Positions 6,245 through 6,249 of a DNA stretch of 6,249 nt are shown piece by piece (within the stretch, counting starts at the first letter, position 1; each line of letters opens with the position of its first letter). Both the position numbers and the translations under genes were made by a program. The notes under the pieces are model-generated. The model saw only the letters and a list, made by a program, of their open reading frames with translations, did not search any database and had not been told where the DNA came from. Location: assembly GCA_947167555.1 (NCBI GenBank), contig CAMVIO010000126.1:1-6249 (forward strand). The letters run 5' to 3'. Source of the stretch: an uncultured Selenomonadales bacterium (lineage in GTDB: Bacteria > Bacillota > Negativicutes > Selenomonadales > Selenomonadaceae).

Positions 6245-6249
6245 AATTT

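Noticed and set aside
6242..6249. Terminator after plsY
   Set aside because: Only five bases follow the stop codon, so no hairpin can be judged; the operon may continue.

Overview
The window carries five complete genes, all on the + strand and tightly packed: a secreted class 3 lipase, then miaB, a radical-SAM/DUF512 protein of unknown function, der and plsY. Base composition is GC-rich in the genes and AT-rich in the short leader (18 G/C in the first 60 bases). No RNA gene, mobile element, CRISPR array, integration site or origin is visible, and the only gaps are the leader (1-93) and 30 bp between the lipase and miaB.

The organism is a bacterium with strong AGGAGG-type ribosome binding sites. 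The PlsY acyltransferase, the DUF512 protein next to der, the DUF512-der-plsY order and the high GC suggest a GC-rich, Gram-negative-type Firmicute (Negativicutes, Selenomonas-like). This assignment rests on remembered gene order and protein style, not on a search, and is moderately confident at best.

Layout: 1-93 is an AT-rich leader with a plausible extended -10 promoter and a ribosome binding site. Positions 94-1551 encode a signal-peptide-bearing lipase with a complete Ser-Asp-His set and an unrecognised C-terminal domain. After 30 bp with no visible terminator or promoter, 1582-6244 is a compact run of four genes with spacers of 4, 2 and 1 nt. In three cases the ribosome binding site of the next gene lies inside the end of the previous one, so these four are very probably one transcription unit with coupled translation. 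It may start at the leader promoter and include the lipase.

The shared theme of miaB, der and plsY is core cell maintenance: tRNA modification near the anticodon, 50S ribosome assembly, and the first acylation step of phospholipid synthesis. The DUF512 protein (PDZ-like domain plus radical-SAM cluster) has no established function. I found no clear novel system. The two best leads are the DUF512 enzyme embedded in this operon and the lipase's C-terminal domain together with its position at the head of a housekeeping operon.
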